From Micromonospora sp. H61 (GTDB lineage Bacteria; Actinomycetota; Actinomycetes; Mycobacteriales; Micromonosporaceae): DNA of 40,935 bases. A model generated the notes under the pieces. The model was given only the letters and a program-made list of their open reading frames with translations, had not been told where the DNA came from and made no database searches. The stretch is taken from positions 1 to 40,935 of the forward strand of contig NZ_JAGPXY010000062.1 of assembly GCF_018070325.1 (NCBI RefSeq), written 5' to 3'. The number at the start of each line of letters is the position of its first letter. The stretch's first letter is position 1. Of this stretch, positions 8,849 through 19,085 are shown piece by piece. The position numbers were made by a program, and so were the translations under genes.

Positions 8849-9745
8849 GCCGTCCACCGCCGCCCTGCGCCCCACGCCGACCGGCGTCATCCACGACATC
8901 GGCTACCAACGCTACGAGGGTGCGAGGCTCGGCCGCCGACAGGTCTTCGGCGCGCTCTACCTGCACGGTCTGCGCACCGCGTTCGGGTTCGGGCGCAGCG
9001 CCAAGGCCAAGATCTTCCCGTGGCTGGTGGTCGGCATCGTCTCCCTGGTCGCGGTGGCCCTGGCCGCGGTACGCAGCCAGATCGGCGAGCCGGTCGCCAC
9101 GTACGCCCAGTTCGCCGACGCGATGAGCTGGCTGGTCATCTTCTTCGTCGCGGTCGTCGCCCCGGAGCTGGTCTCTCGGGACCTGCGCAGCGGTGTGCTG
9201 CCGCTGTACTTCTCCCGGCCGCTGCCGCGCGCCGACTACGCGCTGGCCAAGCTGCTGGCGCTGGTCACCGCCCTCTGGTTGCTGCTCGGCGGACCCCAGT
9301 TGCTGATGTTCCTGGGTGCCGCGTTCACCACCAAGCAGGGCATGCGCGGGGTGTGGAACGAGCTGCTCGACCTGCTGCCCGGCCTGCTCTACGCCGGGCT
9401 GTGGGCTGTGGTCTTCGCCTCGGTCGGGCTGCTGGTCGCCTCGCTGACCGGCAAGCGCGCCTTCGCCGCGGGTGGGGTGGTGGCGGTCTTCCTGATGACC
9501 ACCCCGATCGTCGGGGTGCTGAGCATCCTGCCGTCGCGCGCCGCCAACGAGCTGGCCGGGCTCGCCTCACCCTCCACGCTGGTGCAGGGGGTGGGCATCT
9601 GGTCGCTGGGTGACCTGCTGGTCGAGGGCGATCCGGGCGAGATGATGATCGGCGGGTTCGGCCCGGTCTACGCCCTGGCCGCGGTGCTGCTGGTCGCCGG
9701 CGCGACCGCCCTCCTGCTGGCCCGCTACCGGAAGGTCGCCTCCTG

Positions 9746-9746
<1 letters not shown>
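8841..9746 (+). CDS. ABC-2 type transporter permease
   Basis: A 301-residue membrane protein. The N-terminal 50 residues are cytoplasmic and contain IHDIGYQRYEGARLGR, typical of this permease group. About six membrane helices follow, for example FPWLVVGIVSLVAVALAAV, WLVIFFVAVVAPELV and the final LAAVLLVAGATALLLARY. A conserved-looking LVSRDLRSGVLPLYFSRPLPR loop lies between helices 2 and 3. The ATG at 8841 overlaps the previous stop (ATGCCTGA) and follows GAGGGAG. It likely pairs with one of the two ATPases. Confidence 0.9.
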
Positions 9747-10657
<911 letters not shown>

Positions 10658-10658
10658 C

Positions 10659-11369
10659 ATGTCGACAGTTACCTGGATCACCGCGCGCGGGTTGTTCGGC
10701 CGACGTCGGTTCCTGCTGCTGCTACCGCTGCCGTTGGTGCTGCTCGGGTTGGCCGTGCTCTGCCGGTCGCTGGGGGTGGACCCGGGCGAGTGGGGGCCGC
10801 CGGTGCTGGTCGGCCTCGGGCTGGCCGTGGTGCTGCCGGTGGTCGCGCTGATCATCGGCACGGGCGTGCTGGGCGCCGAGATCGACGACGGCACCGTGGT
10901 GCACATCCTGACCAAGCCGCTGCCGCGCTGGCAGATCGTGCTGCCGAAGCTCGCTGTCGCCGCGGGGGTAACCGCGGTCACCGTGGCGGTGCCGCTCTAC
11001 GTCGCGGGCGTGCTCGCCGATTCGGTACGCCTCGGACTGGCGCTGGCGGTCGCGGCGGCGCTCGGCGCGCTGGCGTACTCGGCGCTGTTCCTCGCGCTCA
11101 GCCTGGTCACCAGGCGGCCGGTGCTGCTCGGGCTGGTTTACGTGCTGATCTGGGAGGGGCTGCTGGGCAACTTCGTCAGCGGCACCAAGGTGCTCTCCAT
11201 CCAGCAGTACGTGATCGCCCTCGCCGACCGGATCGCCCCCACCGGGCTGCTGGAGACCAGCGTGTCGGTGCCGGTGGCGTCGGTGATGACCGCGCTGGTC
11301 AGCGTCGGCTTCACGGTGCTCGCCATCGACCGCCTGCGTTCGTTCAGCGTGGCTGGCGAGACGAGCTGA
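10659..11369 (+). CDS. ABC-2 type transporter permease
   Basis: A 236-residue protein with about six membrane helices (FLLLLPLPLVLLGLAVL, PVLVGLGLAVVLPVVALII, VAAGVTAVTVAVPLYVAGVLA and others). The loop EIDDGTVVHILTKPLPRWQIVLPKL parallels the LRSGVLPLYFSRPLPR loop of the first permease, so the two are distant homologues. The ATG at 10659 follows GGAGG and lies one base past the upstream stop. It ends the operon; a hairpin terminator follows at 11390-11424. Confidence 0.9.
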   Translation: MSTVTWITARGLFGRRRFLLLLPLPLVLLGLAVLCRSLGVDPGEWGPPVLVGLGLAVVLPVVALIIGTGVLGAEIDDGTVVHILTKPLPRWQIVLPKLAVAAGVTAVTVAVPLYVAGVLADSVRLGLALAVAAALGALAYSALFLALSLVTRRPVLLGLVYVLIWEGLLGNFVSGTKVLSIQQYVIALADRIAPTGLLETSVSVPVASVMTALVSVGFTVLAIDRLRSFSVAGETS

Positions 11370-11389
11370 CAGCCGTGCGGGACGCTGTT

Positions 11390-11424
11390 CCGGCCAGCCC
11401 CCGCGCGGCGGTAGGGCTGGCCGG
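11390..11424 (+). terminator. Hairpin terminator after the ABC operon
   Basis: CCGGCCAGCCC and GGGCTGGCCGG form a perfect 11-bp stem with a 13-base loop, 20 bases past the last permease stop. Confidence 0.6.
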
Positions 11425-11462
11425 ATGGACCGGTCGGGCCACGTCGGGCCAGGCTGGTGGGC

Positions 11463-12107
11463 GTGAGCGTCGAAGCGGAGCGGACGTCGTTGGCTGAGCC
11501 ATACTCCCGGAGCAGCCGGCCGTGGCTGACCAGCCTGGCCGTCGCCGGGCTGGCCTGTGCCACTGTCGCCACGGCGGCTCAGGGCAGCGGCCAGTTCCAC
11601 TGGTGGGCGGTGTTCATCCTGATCCCGGCCGCGTTGATCGCGGCCAGCGGTGGGCCGTTGCTGGCTCGCGGCGGCGGACGGGCCTTCGCCGGGTACATGC
11701 TCGCCTGCGTCGGCACCATGGTCTTCGCGGTCGGCGCGCTGCTGATGTTCGGCGTGATGGGGCGAGGTTGGCCGCTCATGGTGGTGCTGCCCTGCCTGGC
11801 GGTGGCCGGCACCTACGGCTGGCGCGCGGCCCACCCGTTGGCCCGGGGCCTGCACCGGGCGGTGGCCCTGCTCGCGCTGACCGGAGCGCTGCTCGGCGTG
11901 ACCCTGCAACTGATCCGGGTGGATCTGATCCACCTGGAGACCGGTTGGTGGGGCGCGTTCCTGATGCTGGCCGGGGCCATCGTGCTGGGCAACGCGGGCG
12001 AGCTGACCCGGCACCGGATGCCGTACCGCCTCCAGGCGATCACCCTGCTGGTGGGGCCCGCCGTGATCGCGTTCCTGCTCGGGCTGCGCTTCCTGCGCGG
12101 CTGGTGA
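11463..12107 (+). CDS. Polytopic membrane protein of unknown function
   Basis: A 214-residue protein with six or seven membrane helices and short loops, for example LTSLAVAGLACATVATAA, WWAVFILIPAALIAASGG, AFAGYMLACVGTMVFAVGALLMFGVMG and a final ITLLVGPAVIAFLLGLRFL. I do not recognise the family. Two in-frame GTGs (11457, 11463) are possible starts; I prefer 11463 because CAGGCT sits 7 bases before it, like other leaderless starts here. It is separated from the ABC operon by a hairpin, so probably independent. It converges on valS. Confidence 0.7.
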   Translation: MSVEAERTSLAEPYSRSSRPWLTSLAVAGLACATVATAAQGSGQFHWWAVFILIPAALIAASGGPLLARGGGRAFAGYMLACVGTMVFAVGALLMFGVMGRGWPLMVVLPCLAVAGTYGWRAAHPLARGLHRAVALLALTGALLGVTLQLIRVDLIHLETGWWGAFLMLAGAIVLGNAGELTRHRMPYRLQAITLLVGPAVIAFLLGLRFLRGW

Positions 12108-12116
12108 CCCGCCGGT

Positions 12117-12144
12117 CCGCCGCCGCCCGAGCGGGCGGCGGCGG
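12117..12144. terminator. Bidirectional terminator between converging genes
   Basis: CCGCCGCCGCCC and GGGCGGCGGCGG form a perfect 12-bp stem with loop GAGC in the 44-base space between the membrane protein and valS. Either strand folds equally. Confidence 0.65.
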
Positions 12145-12151
12145 CCCCGGG

Positions 12152-14716
12152 TCAGAACGCGCAGGCGATGACCAGCTCCGGGGTACGGTCCGGGAGCAGG
12201 TCGAGTTTGCCGATCCGGCCCGCCGCCCGTAGGTCGTCGGCGACCAGCGTGAGCTGCTCCAGCAGCGCCGCCGGGCCGAGCGCCTCCGCCAACGGCACCT
12301 CCGCCTTCATCGACAGCTTCCGCTCCGACTTGGCCCGTCGCACCTGGCTCAACGCGTCACCGGCGAGCCGCAGAAGCGCCGGGTCACCCGAGCCCTCGAT
12401 CGTCCGGGCCACCTCGTAGGTGGTGGGCCACGGCGCCTGGTGCACAGAGCCGTACCGCCACCACGACCAGACCTCCTCGGTCACGTACGGCAGCACCGGG
12501 GCGAACAACCGCAGCTGCACCGACAGCGCCGAGGCCAGCGCCGCCCGTGCCGAGTCCGCCGCCGCGCCGGTGCCGTAGGCCCGCTCCTTGACCAGCTCGA
12601 TGTAGTCGTCGCAGAACCGCCAGAAGAACGCCTCGGTGACCTGCAGGGCCGCCGTGTGGTCGTACGAGTCGAAGGCGGTGCCCGTGGCGGTGACCACGGT
12701 GGCCAGCTCGGCGAGCATGGCCCGGTCCAGTGGAGTGGTCGACGGGGCGCGCAACGCGTCCGCAGCGCCCAGCCCGAGCGCGAACTTGGACGCGTTGAGC
12801 AGTTTGGTGGCCAGTCGCCGGCCGACCTTGATCTGCGCTGGGTCGAAGGCCAGGTCCATGCCGGGCTTGCCGCTTGCCGCCCAGTAGCGCACCGCGTCCG
12901 AGCCGTGCTGCTCCAACAGGGCCAGCGGGGTGACCACGTTCCCCTTGGACTTGGCCATCTTCTTGTGGTCGGGGTCGAGGATCCAGCCCGAGAGGACTGT
13001 GTCCCGCCAGGGCAGCACGCCGTGCTCGAAGTGCGAACGGACCACGCTGTCGAAGAGCCAGGTCCGGATGATCTCCTGCCCCTGCGGGCGTAGGTCCATC
13101 GGGAAGACCCGGGCGAACAGGTCCGGATCGGTTTCCCAGCCACCGACGATCTGCGGGGTCACCGAGGACGTGGCCCAGGTGTCCAGCACGTCCGGGTCGC
13201 CGATGAAGCCGCCCGGCCGGCCGCGTTGCGACTCGTCGTAACCGGGTGCCGGATCGCTGGATGGATCGACCGGCAGCGCGGACTCGTCCGGCGTGAGAGG
13301 GTGGGACCAGTCCGGCTCGCCAGTGTCGTCGAGCCGGTACCACACCGGCACCGGCACGCCGAAGTAGCGTTGACGGCTGACCAGCCAGTCCCCGTTGAGG
13401 CCGCCCACCCAGTTGTCGTAGCGGTGTTTCATGTGCGCCGGCACCCAGTGCAGCTGCTCGCCCCTGCCCAGCAGCATGGCCCGCAGCGCCTCGTCCCGGC
13501 CGCCGTTGCGCAGATACCACTGTCGAGTGGAGACGATCTCCAGTGGCCGGTCACCGCGTTCGTAGAACTTGACCGGGTGGGTGATCGGGCGCGGCTCGCC
13601 GATCAGGTCACCGGCGTCGGCCAGCATCCCGACGATCTCCCGGCGGGCGCCGTTGACGGTCTGCCCGGCCAACGCCGCGTACGGTTGGGCCGGCACCCCG
13701 TGCGGCGGCTCGGGAAGCAACCGACCGTCCCGGCCGATCACCACCCGGGTGTCCAACCCCAGCTCACGCCACCAGGTCACGTCGGTCAGGTCACCGAAGG
13801 TGCAGACCATCGCGACGCCGGTGCCCTTGCCGGGCTCGGCGAGGGGATGGGCGTACACCGGCACCTCGACGTCGAACAGCGGGCTGCGCACGGTGCCGCC
13901 CACCAGGTCGGCGTACCGCTCGTCGTCGGGGTGGCAGACCAGCGCCACACACGCCGGCAACAGCTCGGGTCGGGTGGTGTCGATGAGCACCTCCCGCCCG
14001 TCGGCCGCGGTGAACCGCAGCCGGTGGTAGGCGCCGGGGCGCTCCCGGTCCTCCAACTCCGCTTGGGCGACGGCGGTGGCGAAGCCGACGTCCCAGAGGG
14101 TCGGCGCCTCCGACTGGTACGCCTCGCCGCGGCGCAGGTTGCGGACGAACGCCCGTTGGCTGGTGGTCCGGGCGATCCGGCCGATGGTCGTGTACGTCAG
14201 GGACCAGTCAACCGAGAGCCCGAGCCGCCGCCACAGCGCCTCGAAGGCCTGCTCGTCGGTGACCGTCAGCCGTTCGCACAGCTCGATGAAGTTACGCCGG
14301 GAGATCGGGGTGGGGTCGCGGCGGGCCGCGTCGTCGACCGGAGCCGCCGGTGGCCGCCACACCGGGTCGTACGGCAGCGCCGGATCGCAGCGCACCCCGT
14401 ACACGTTCTGCGCCCGGCGCTCGGTGGGCAGGCCGTTGTCGTCCCAGCCCATCGGGTAGAAGACGGCCTTGCCGCGCATCCGCTGGTACCGCGCCGTCGT
14501 GTCGGTGTGCGTGTACGAGAAGACGTGCCCCATGTGCAACTCGCCCGATACGGTCGGCGGCGGGGTGTCGATCGAGAACACGTCGCTCCGCTGCTTCGAG
14601 CGGTCGAACGCGTACGTGCCTTCCTCCTGCCAGCGGCGTGCCCAGCTCTCCTCGAGCCCGTCCAGGGTCGGACGCTCGGGAACGCCGGCGCGGGCCGTCC
14701 TCGCCGTATCGGTCAT
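12152..14716 (-). CDS. valS: Valyl-tRNA synthetase
   Basis: Charges tRNA-Val with valine; cytoplasmic, essential. Class I motifs are present: PPPTVSGELHMGHVFSYTHTD with HMGH at 61-64, and KMAKSKGNVV near residue 586-595. The editing (CP1) domain lies between, with DTTRPELLPACVALVCHPDD. The 854-residue chain stops after the anticodon-binding domain, so the C-terminal coiled-coil arm of many bacterial ValRS seems absent, as I recall for the actinobacterial form. I start at ATG 14716 (MTDTARTARAG); the 18 codons further upstream look like leader DNA. Confidence 0.95.
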   Translation of the reverse strand: MTDTARTARAGVPERPTLDGLEESWARRWQEEGTYAFDRSKQRSDVFSIDTPPPTVSGELHMGHVFSYTHTDTTARYQRMRGKAVFYPMGWDDNGLPTERRAQNVYGVRCDPALPYDPVWRPPAAPVDDAARRDPTPISRRNFIELCERLTVTDEQAFEALWRRLGLSVDWSLTYTTIGRIARTTSQRAFVRNLRRGEAYQSEAPTLWDVGFATAVAQAELEDRERPGAYHRLRFTAADGREVLIDTTRPELLPACVALVCHPDDERYADLVGGTVRSPLFDVEVPVYAHPLAEPGKGTGVAMVCTFGDLTDVTWWRELGLDTRVVIGRDGRLLPEPPHGVPAQPYAALAGQTVNGARREIVGMLADAGDLIGEPRPITHPVKFYERGDRPLEIVSTRQWYLRNGGRDEALRAMLLGRGEQLHWVPAHMKHRYDNWVGGLNGDWLVSRQRYFGVPVPVWYRLDDTGEPDWSHPLTPDESALPVDPSSDPAPGYDESQRGRPGGFIGDPDVLDTWATSSVTPQIVGGWETDPDLFARVFPMDLRPQGQEIIRTWLFDSVVRSHFEHGVLPWRDTVLSGWILDPDHKKMAKSKGNVVTPLALLEQHGSDAVRYWAASGKPGMDLAFDPAQIKVGRRLATKLLNASKFALGLGAADALRAPSTTPLDRAMLAELATVVTATGTAFDSYDHTAALQVTEAFFWRFCDDYIELVKERAYGTGAAADSARAALASALSVQLRLFAPVLPYVTEEVWSWWRYGSVHQAPWPTTYEVARTIEGSGDPALLRLAGDALSQVRRAKSERKLSMKAEVPLAEALGPAALLEQLTLVADDLRAAGRIGKLDLLPDRTPELVIACAF

Positions 14717-14807
14717 TCTGCGATCGTAGGCACCTACCGGGTGCGGGGCGACGTAGTTGCGGCCGAACACACCGGCCGGCGGTTGTGGCCGCGACGGGGC
14801 GGCCCGA

Positions 14808-16688
14808 CTAGATCAGCGAGTCACGCCACTGGCGGTGCAGGGCGGCGTACCGGCCGTCGGCCTCGGCCAGCACGGCGGGTGGGCCGTCCTCGACGACCCT
14901 TCCGCCGTCGAGGACGAGCACCCGGTCGGCGGTCTCCACCGTGGAGAGACGATGGGCGATCACCAGTGCGGTGCGGTCGCGCAGGATGGTGCCGAGTGCC
15001 CGCTGCACCAGACGTTCCGTCGGCACGTCCAGCGACGACGTCGCCTCGTCCAGGATGAGCACTGTCGGGTCGGCCAGGAACGCGCGGGCGAACGCGACCA
15101 GCTGCCGCTGCCCGGCAGAGAGCCGGCCGCCGCGCCGGTGCACCTGAGTGGCGTACCCCTCGGGTAGTGCGGCGATGAAGTCGTGCGCGCCGATCGCCCG
15201 CGCGGCGGCCTGGACGGCGGCGTCGTCGGCCCCTGGGCAACCGAACCGGATGTTCTCCGCGACGGTCCCGCTGAACAGGTGGTTCTCCTGCGTCACCAGC
15301 ACCACCGCGCGGCGCAGGTCGGCGTCGCGTACGTCGCGTAGGTCGACCCCGTCCAGCCGGACCGTGCCGGTGTCGGGGTCGTGGAAACGGGCGACCAGCT
15401 TCGCGATCGTCGACTTGCCCGCCCCGGTGGGGCCGATCAGCGCCACGGTCTGCCCGGCCGGCACCGTCAACTCCAGCCGGCAGAGAATCGGGGTGTCGGC
15501 CCGGTAGCCGAAGCCGACCGCCCGGAAGATCAACTCACCACGGCGGGGGCCGGTCGGCAGCGGTGTGGGCCGGGCCGGTTCGGCGACGGCCGGTCGTTCG
15601 TCGAGCACCCCGGCCAGCTTCTCCAGTGCGGCGGTGGCCGACTGCAACGAGTTGTAGAACTGGCTCAGCTCCTGCATCGGCTCGAAGAAGCGGCGCAGGT
15701 AGAGCAGGAACGCGGCGAGCACACCGATCTCGGTCTGCCCGCCGAGCACCCGCCAACCGCCGTAGCAGAGCACCACCGCCACTGTGACGTTGCCGATCAG
15801 CTTGATCGCGGGCGAGTACGTGGCGATCAGCCGGAACGCGTGCAGGCTGCTCCGCCGGTAGTCGTCGCCGAGCGCCACGAAGATCCGTTGGTTGCGAGGC
15901 TCGCGGCGGAACGCCTGCACCGCCCGGATGCCCCGCATCGACTCGACGAAGTGCACGATGACCAGCGCGACAGCGTCCCGGGTCCGTCGGTACGCGCTGG
16001 CCGACGACCGGGCGAACCAGCGGGAGAGCCAGAACAGGAACGGGAACGCGAACAGCGTCACGGCCGCCAGCGGCAGGTCCAGCCAGAGCAGGATGGCGGC
16101 CACCGACAGGATGGAGAGCCCGGCCAGCACCAGGCTGTCGATCCCACCGTCGACCAGCTCGGCGATCGAGTCCAGGTCACTGGTGAGCCGGGAGACCATC
16201 CGGCCGGACGTGTACCGCTCGTGGAAGCCCACCGACAGCCGCAGGAAGTGCCCGAACACCCGCTGCCGCAGGTCGAGCAGGACGGCCTGGCCGATCCGGG
16301 CGGAGAGGGTGAGGAAGCCGCGGCGGGCCGCGTACTCGGTCACCGCGGCCACCGCGAACGCCCCGGCGACGGTGACCAGCGGGCCGGCGTCGCCGGCGCG
16401 CAACGGCGGGATTGCCCGGTCGATACCGATCATGACCAGGTACGGGCCGGCCATCGCGGCGGCGTTCTGGGCCAGCAGCAGGGCGACGGCCGCGGCGAGA
16501 CGCCTCCGATGCGGGCGGAGCAGGTCGCCCAGCAGGGTGCGGCTGAGCCGGCGCAGCCGGGCCACCGCCTCGGGGCTGGTGTCCTCGGCTCGACTGCGGT
16601 CAGCCTCCGGGTCGGTGGCGGTTCCGCGCCAGCGGGTCAGCTCGGGCTCCTCCTCCGGAGGTGGGGCGGCCTGCTCCGGCACGCTCAC
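14808..16688 (-). CDS. ABC exporter half-transporter, canonical ATP site subunit
   Basis: A 626-residue fusion of a six-helix exporter membrane domain (about 65-350) and an ATPase domain. Walker A is GPTGAGKST, the signature reads LSAGQRQLVAFARA, and Walker B LILDEATSSLD keeps the catalytic Glu. The N-terminus has about 50 acidic/polar residues before the first helix. The GTG start overlaps the upstream stop as GTGA. With the upstream gene it should form a heterodimeric exporter of the TM287/288 or BmrCD type in the plasma membrane; substrate unknown. Confidence 0.93.
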   Translation of the reverse strand: MSVPEQAAPPPEEEPELTRWRGTATDPEADRSRAEDTSPEAVARLRRLSRTLLGDLLRPHRRRLAAAVALLLAQNAAAMAGPYLVMIGIDRAIPPLRAGDAGPLVTVAGAFAVAAVTEYAARRGFLTLSARIGQAVLLDLRQRVFGHFLRLSVGFHERYTSGRMVSRLTSDLDSIAELVDGGIDSLVLAGLSILSVAAILLWLDLPLAAVTLFAFPFLFWLSRWFARSSASAYRRTRDAVALVIVHFVESMRGIRAVQAFRREPRNQRIFVALGDDYRRSSLHAFRLIATYSPAIKLIGNVTVAVVLCYGGWRVLGGQTEIGVLAAFLLYLRRFFEPMQELSQFYNSLQSATAALEKLAGVLDERPAVAEPARPTPLPTGPRRGELIFRAVGFGYRADTPILCRLELTVPAGQTVALIGPTGAGKSTIAKLVARFHDPDTGTVRLDGVDLRDVRDADLRRAVVLVTQENHLFSGTVAENIRFGCPGADDAAVQAAARAIGAHDFIAALPEGYATQVHRRGGRLSAGQRQLVAFARAFLADPTVLILDEATSSLDVPTERLVQRALGTILRDRTALVIAHRLSTVETADRVLVLDGGRVVEDGPPAVLAEADGRYAALHRQWRDSLI

Positions 16689-18538
16689 GAGCGCACCAGC
16701 CCCCAGCCGTCCGAAGGGGACGAACTCGGGCCGCTGGCCCCGGCCGGCGGATGCCCGGCGGGTGGCTCGGCGGCGAGCAGCGCCCGGTACGCCGGAACGG
16801 TGGCCAGCAGGTCGGAGTGCCGGCCGGTCGCGGTGATCCGTCCGTCCTCCAGCAGGGCGACCCGGTCGGCCAGCGCGATCGTCGACGGCCGGTGCACCAC
16901 CAGCAGCGAGGTGCTGTCGCGCAGGACCCGCCGTAGCGCCGCTTCGACAAGGGCCTCGGTGTGCACGTCGAGAGCGGAGAGCGGGTCGTCCATCACCAGC
17001 ACCGCCGGTCGGCCGAGCACGGCCCGCGCCAACGCGAGTCGTTGCCGTTGCCCGCCGGAGAGGGACAACCCCTGCTCGCCCACCCGGGTCGCCAACCCCC
17101 AGGGCAGGTCGTACGCGAAGTCGGCCTGGGCCAGTGCGAGGGCGGCGCGGATCTCGTCGTCACCGGCGTCCGGGCGACCCAGGGTGAGGTTCTCCCGCAC
17201 CGACATGGAGAAGAGGGTTGGCTCCTCGAACGCCACGCCGACCAGCCGACGCAGCGAGGCCAGCCGCAGCTCTCGCAGGTCGTGCCCGTCGAGGGTGATC
17301 CGGCCGGTGCTCACGTCGTGCAGCCGGGGCACCAGGGAGAGCAGCGTGCTCTTGCCGGAGCCGGTGGCGCCGACCAGGGCCAGCGTCTCGCCCGGCTCGA
17401 TGGTCAGGTCGATCTCGCGCAGCACCCCCGTGGTGGCACCCGGGTAGCTGAACGAGACCCGCTCGAAGCGCAGCCGACCGTGCACCGCGTCGCGTGGCAA
17501 CGCGACAGCGCCGGCAGAATCCACGATCTCCGGTGGAGTGTCCAGCACCTCCTGGATCCGGTCGGCGGCGGTGGCCGCCTCCTGACCGTTGGCGATGATC
17601 CAACCCAGGGACTGCACCGGCCAGATGAGCATCAGTTGGAGGCTGACGAACGCGACCAGCTCGCCGATGGTGAGCGCGCCCTGCGCGGCGGCGGCCGCCC
17701 CGGCCGCCAGCACCACGCCCAGTGTCACGTTGGGCACCAGGTCGAGCAGCGCCGAGGTGTTCGCCAGCAGCCGCCCCTTGCCGACGCCCGTGTCGTGCAG
17801 CCGCCGGGCTGCACCGGCGAAGCGAGCGGCCAGTTCGGGCCCCCGCCCGTACGCCTTCATGGTGCGCAGGCCCTGCGCGGTCTCCTCGACCAGCGTCGCC
17901 ACGTCGCCCTGCTGATCCTGCATCCGGCGGGACGCGGCGTGGTAGTGCCGGCCGAACCGGCGACTGATCAGCAGCAGCGGCACCGCGCTGGCCGCGACCA
18001 GCACCCCGAGCGCCGGGTGCAGGTTGATCAGCAGCACCACCACTACCACGTACGTGGTCAGGTTGAGCACCAGGAAGAAGACGCCGAAGGAGAGGAACCG
18101 GCGGATCACCGACAGGTCGCTGGTGATCCGGGAGAGCAACTGGCCGGACTGCCAGCGGTCGTGGAAGCTGGTCGGCAGCCGTTGCAGGTGGGCGTAGACG
18201 TCGGCGCGCAGCGCCGCCTCCATGCCCACCGCCGAGGACGACTGCACCCACCGGCGGATGAAGATGAGCACCGCCTCGACGACGCCGAGCAGCAGCGCCA
18301 GGCCGCCGAGCTGGAGCAGCCCGGCCGGTTCGTGTCGGGCCACCGGCCCGTCCACTACCCGCTGCACGACCAGTGGTACGGCGATCCCGGCCGCGGTGCC
18401 GGCGAGGCCAGCGACGAGCAGCCAGGCGAACTCTGCGGCGTACGGGCGCAGGTAGGGGCGCAGCCGCCAGAGGTTGTGCACGGGGTGGGTGCCCGCGGCG
18501 GCCCGGGCGGCCGGGTCGCCGTCGCTCTCCACAGGCAC
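16685..18538 (-). CDS. ABC exporter half-transporter, degenerate ATP site subunit
   Basis: A 617-residue membrane-ATPase fusion. Walker A GATGSGKST and signature LSLSGGQRQRLALARA are intact, but Walker B reads LVMDDPLSALD: the catalytic Glu is Asp, the hallmark of the degenerate site in heterodimeric exporters. Its partner is the next gene, coupled by a GTGA overlap. The GTG at 18538 has TACCGT 6 bases upstream and no ribosome site, so it is probably leaderless. Confidence 0.93.
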   Translation of the reverse strand: MPVESDGDPAARAAAGTHPVHNLWRLRPYLRPYAAEFAWLLVAGLAGTAAGIAVPLVVQRVVDGPVARHEPAGLLQLGGLALLLGVVEAVLIFIRRWVQSSSAVGMEAALRADVYAHLQRLPTSFHDRWQSGQLLSRITSDLSVIRRFLSFGVFFLVLNLTTYVVVVVLLINLHPALGVLVAASAVPLLLISRRFGRHYHAASRRMQDQQGDVATLVEETAQGLRTMKAYGRGPELAARFAGAARRLHDTGVGKGRLLANTSALLDLVPNVTLGVVLAAGAAAAAQGALTIGELVAFVSLQLMLIWPVQSLGWIIANGQEAATAADRIQEVLDTPPEIVDSAGAVALPRDAVHGRLRFERVSFSYPGATTGVLREIDLTIEPGETLALVGATGSGKSTLLSLVPRLHDVSTGRITLDGHDLRELRLASLRRLVGVAFEEPTLFSMSVRENLTLGRPDAGDDEIRAALALAQADFAYDLPWGLATRVGEQGLSLSGGQRQRLALARAVLGRPAVLVMDDPLSALDVHTEALVEAALRRVLRDSTSLLVVHRPSTIALADRVALLEDGRITATGRHSDLLATVPAYRALLAAEPPAGHPPAGASGPSSSPSDGWGLVRS

Positions 18539-18544
18539 TACCAG

Positions 18545-18550
18545 ACGGTA
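18545..18550 (-). promoter_or_regulatory. -10 box for leaderless ABC exporter operon
   Basis: On the minus strand TACCGT is followed by 6 bases and then the GTG at 18538. No Shine-Dalgarno sequence lies between. Confidence 0.45.
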
Positions 18551-18575
18551 GCGTCAATGAGTGTCGATGCCTCTG

Positions 18576-19085
18576 TCAGCTTGTTGTCAAGCGTCGCTCA
18601 TGACCGAGAAGCCACTTCTTCACGTCCAGCCCCCAGCGGTAGCCGCCGAGCGTGCCGTCGGTGCGAAGAACCCGGTGGCAGGGCACGAAGAGGGCTGCCG
18701 CGTTCCGGGCGCAGGCGGCCGCTGCGGCTCGGACCGCCGGTGGTCGACCGGCCAGCGCGGCGTACCCGGTGTAGGTGACCGGGGTGCCCGGCGGCACTTC
18801 ACGCAGCACCTGCCAGGCGTGCGCCATGAACTCGCCACCGGTGCGTTGGCGCACCGGCACGGTGTCGATGGCGGCGAGGTCACCGTCCAGGTAGGAGTGG
18901 ACCGCCGCGCTGACCGGGCCGAGGTCGGCCCGATCCCGTAGCGGTGCCCGCAGGGCCGGGTGGACCAGGGACAGCAGCACCGCCGGGTCCGGGGTGAAGC
19001 CGGCCGCCCGTACGTCACCGTCGGGACCGGCGAGGATGCTCAGTGGGCCGGCCGGTGTGTTCAGTACGGTGCTGTCGATGTTCAT
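18576..19085 (-). CDS. ogt: Methylated-DNA--protein-cysteine methyltransferase
   Basis: Removes alkyl groups from O6-alkylguanine by suicide transfer to Cys. The 169-residue product has FMAHAWQVLREVPPGTPVTYTGYAALAG and the active-site PCHRVL with Cys136, then GGYRWGLDVKKWLLGHE. The ATG overlaps the stop of the Ada-AlkA gene (ATGA), so the two repair genes are coupled. Together they supply the three activities that classical Ada plus AlkA provide, with the methyltransferase domain split off as its own gene. Confidence 0.95.
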   Translation of the reverse strand: MNIDSTVLNTPAGPLSILAGPDGDVRAAGFTPDPAVLLSLVHPALRAPLRDRADLGPVSAAVHSYLDGDLAAIDTVPVRQRTGGEFMAHAWQVLREVPPGTPVTYTGYAALAGRPPAVRAAAAACARNAAALFVPCHRVLRTDGTLGGYRWGLDVKKWLLGHERRLTTS

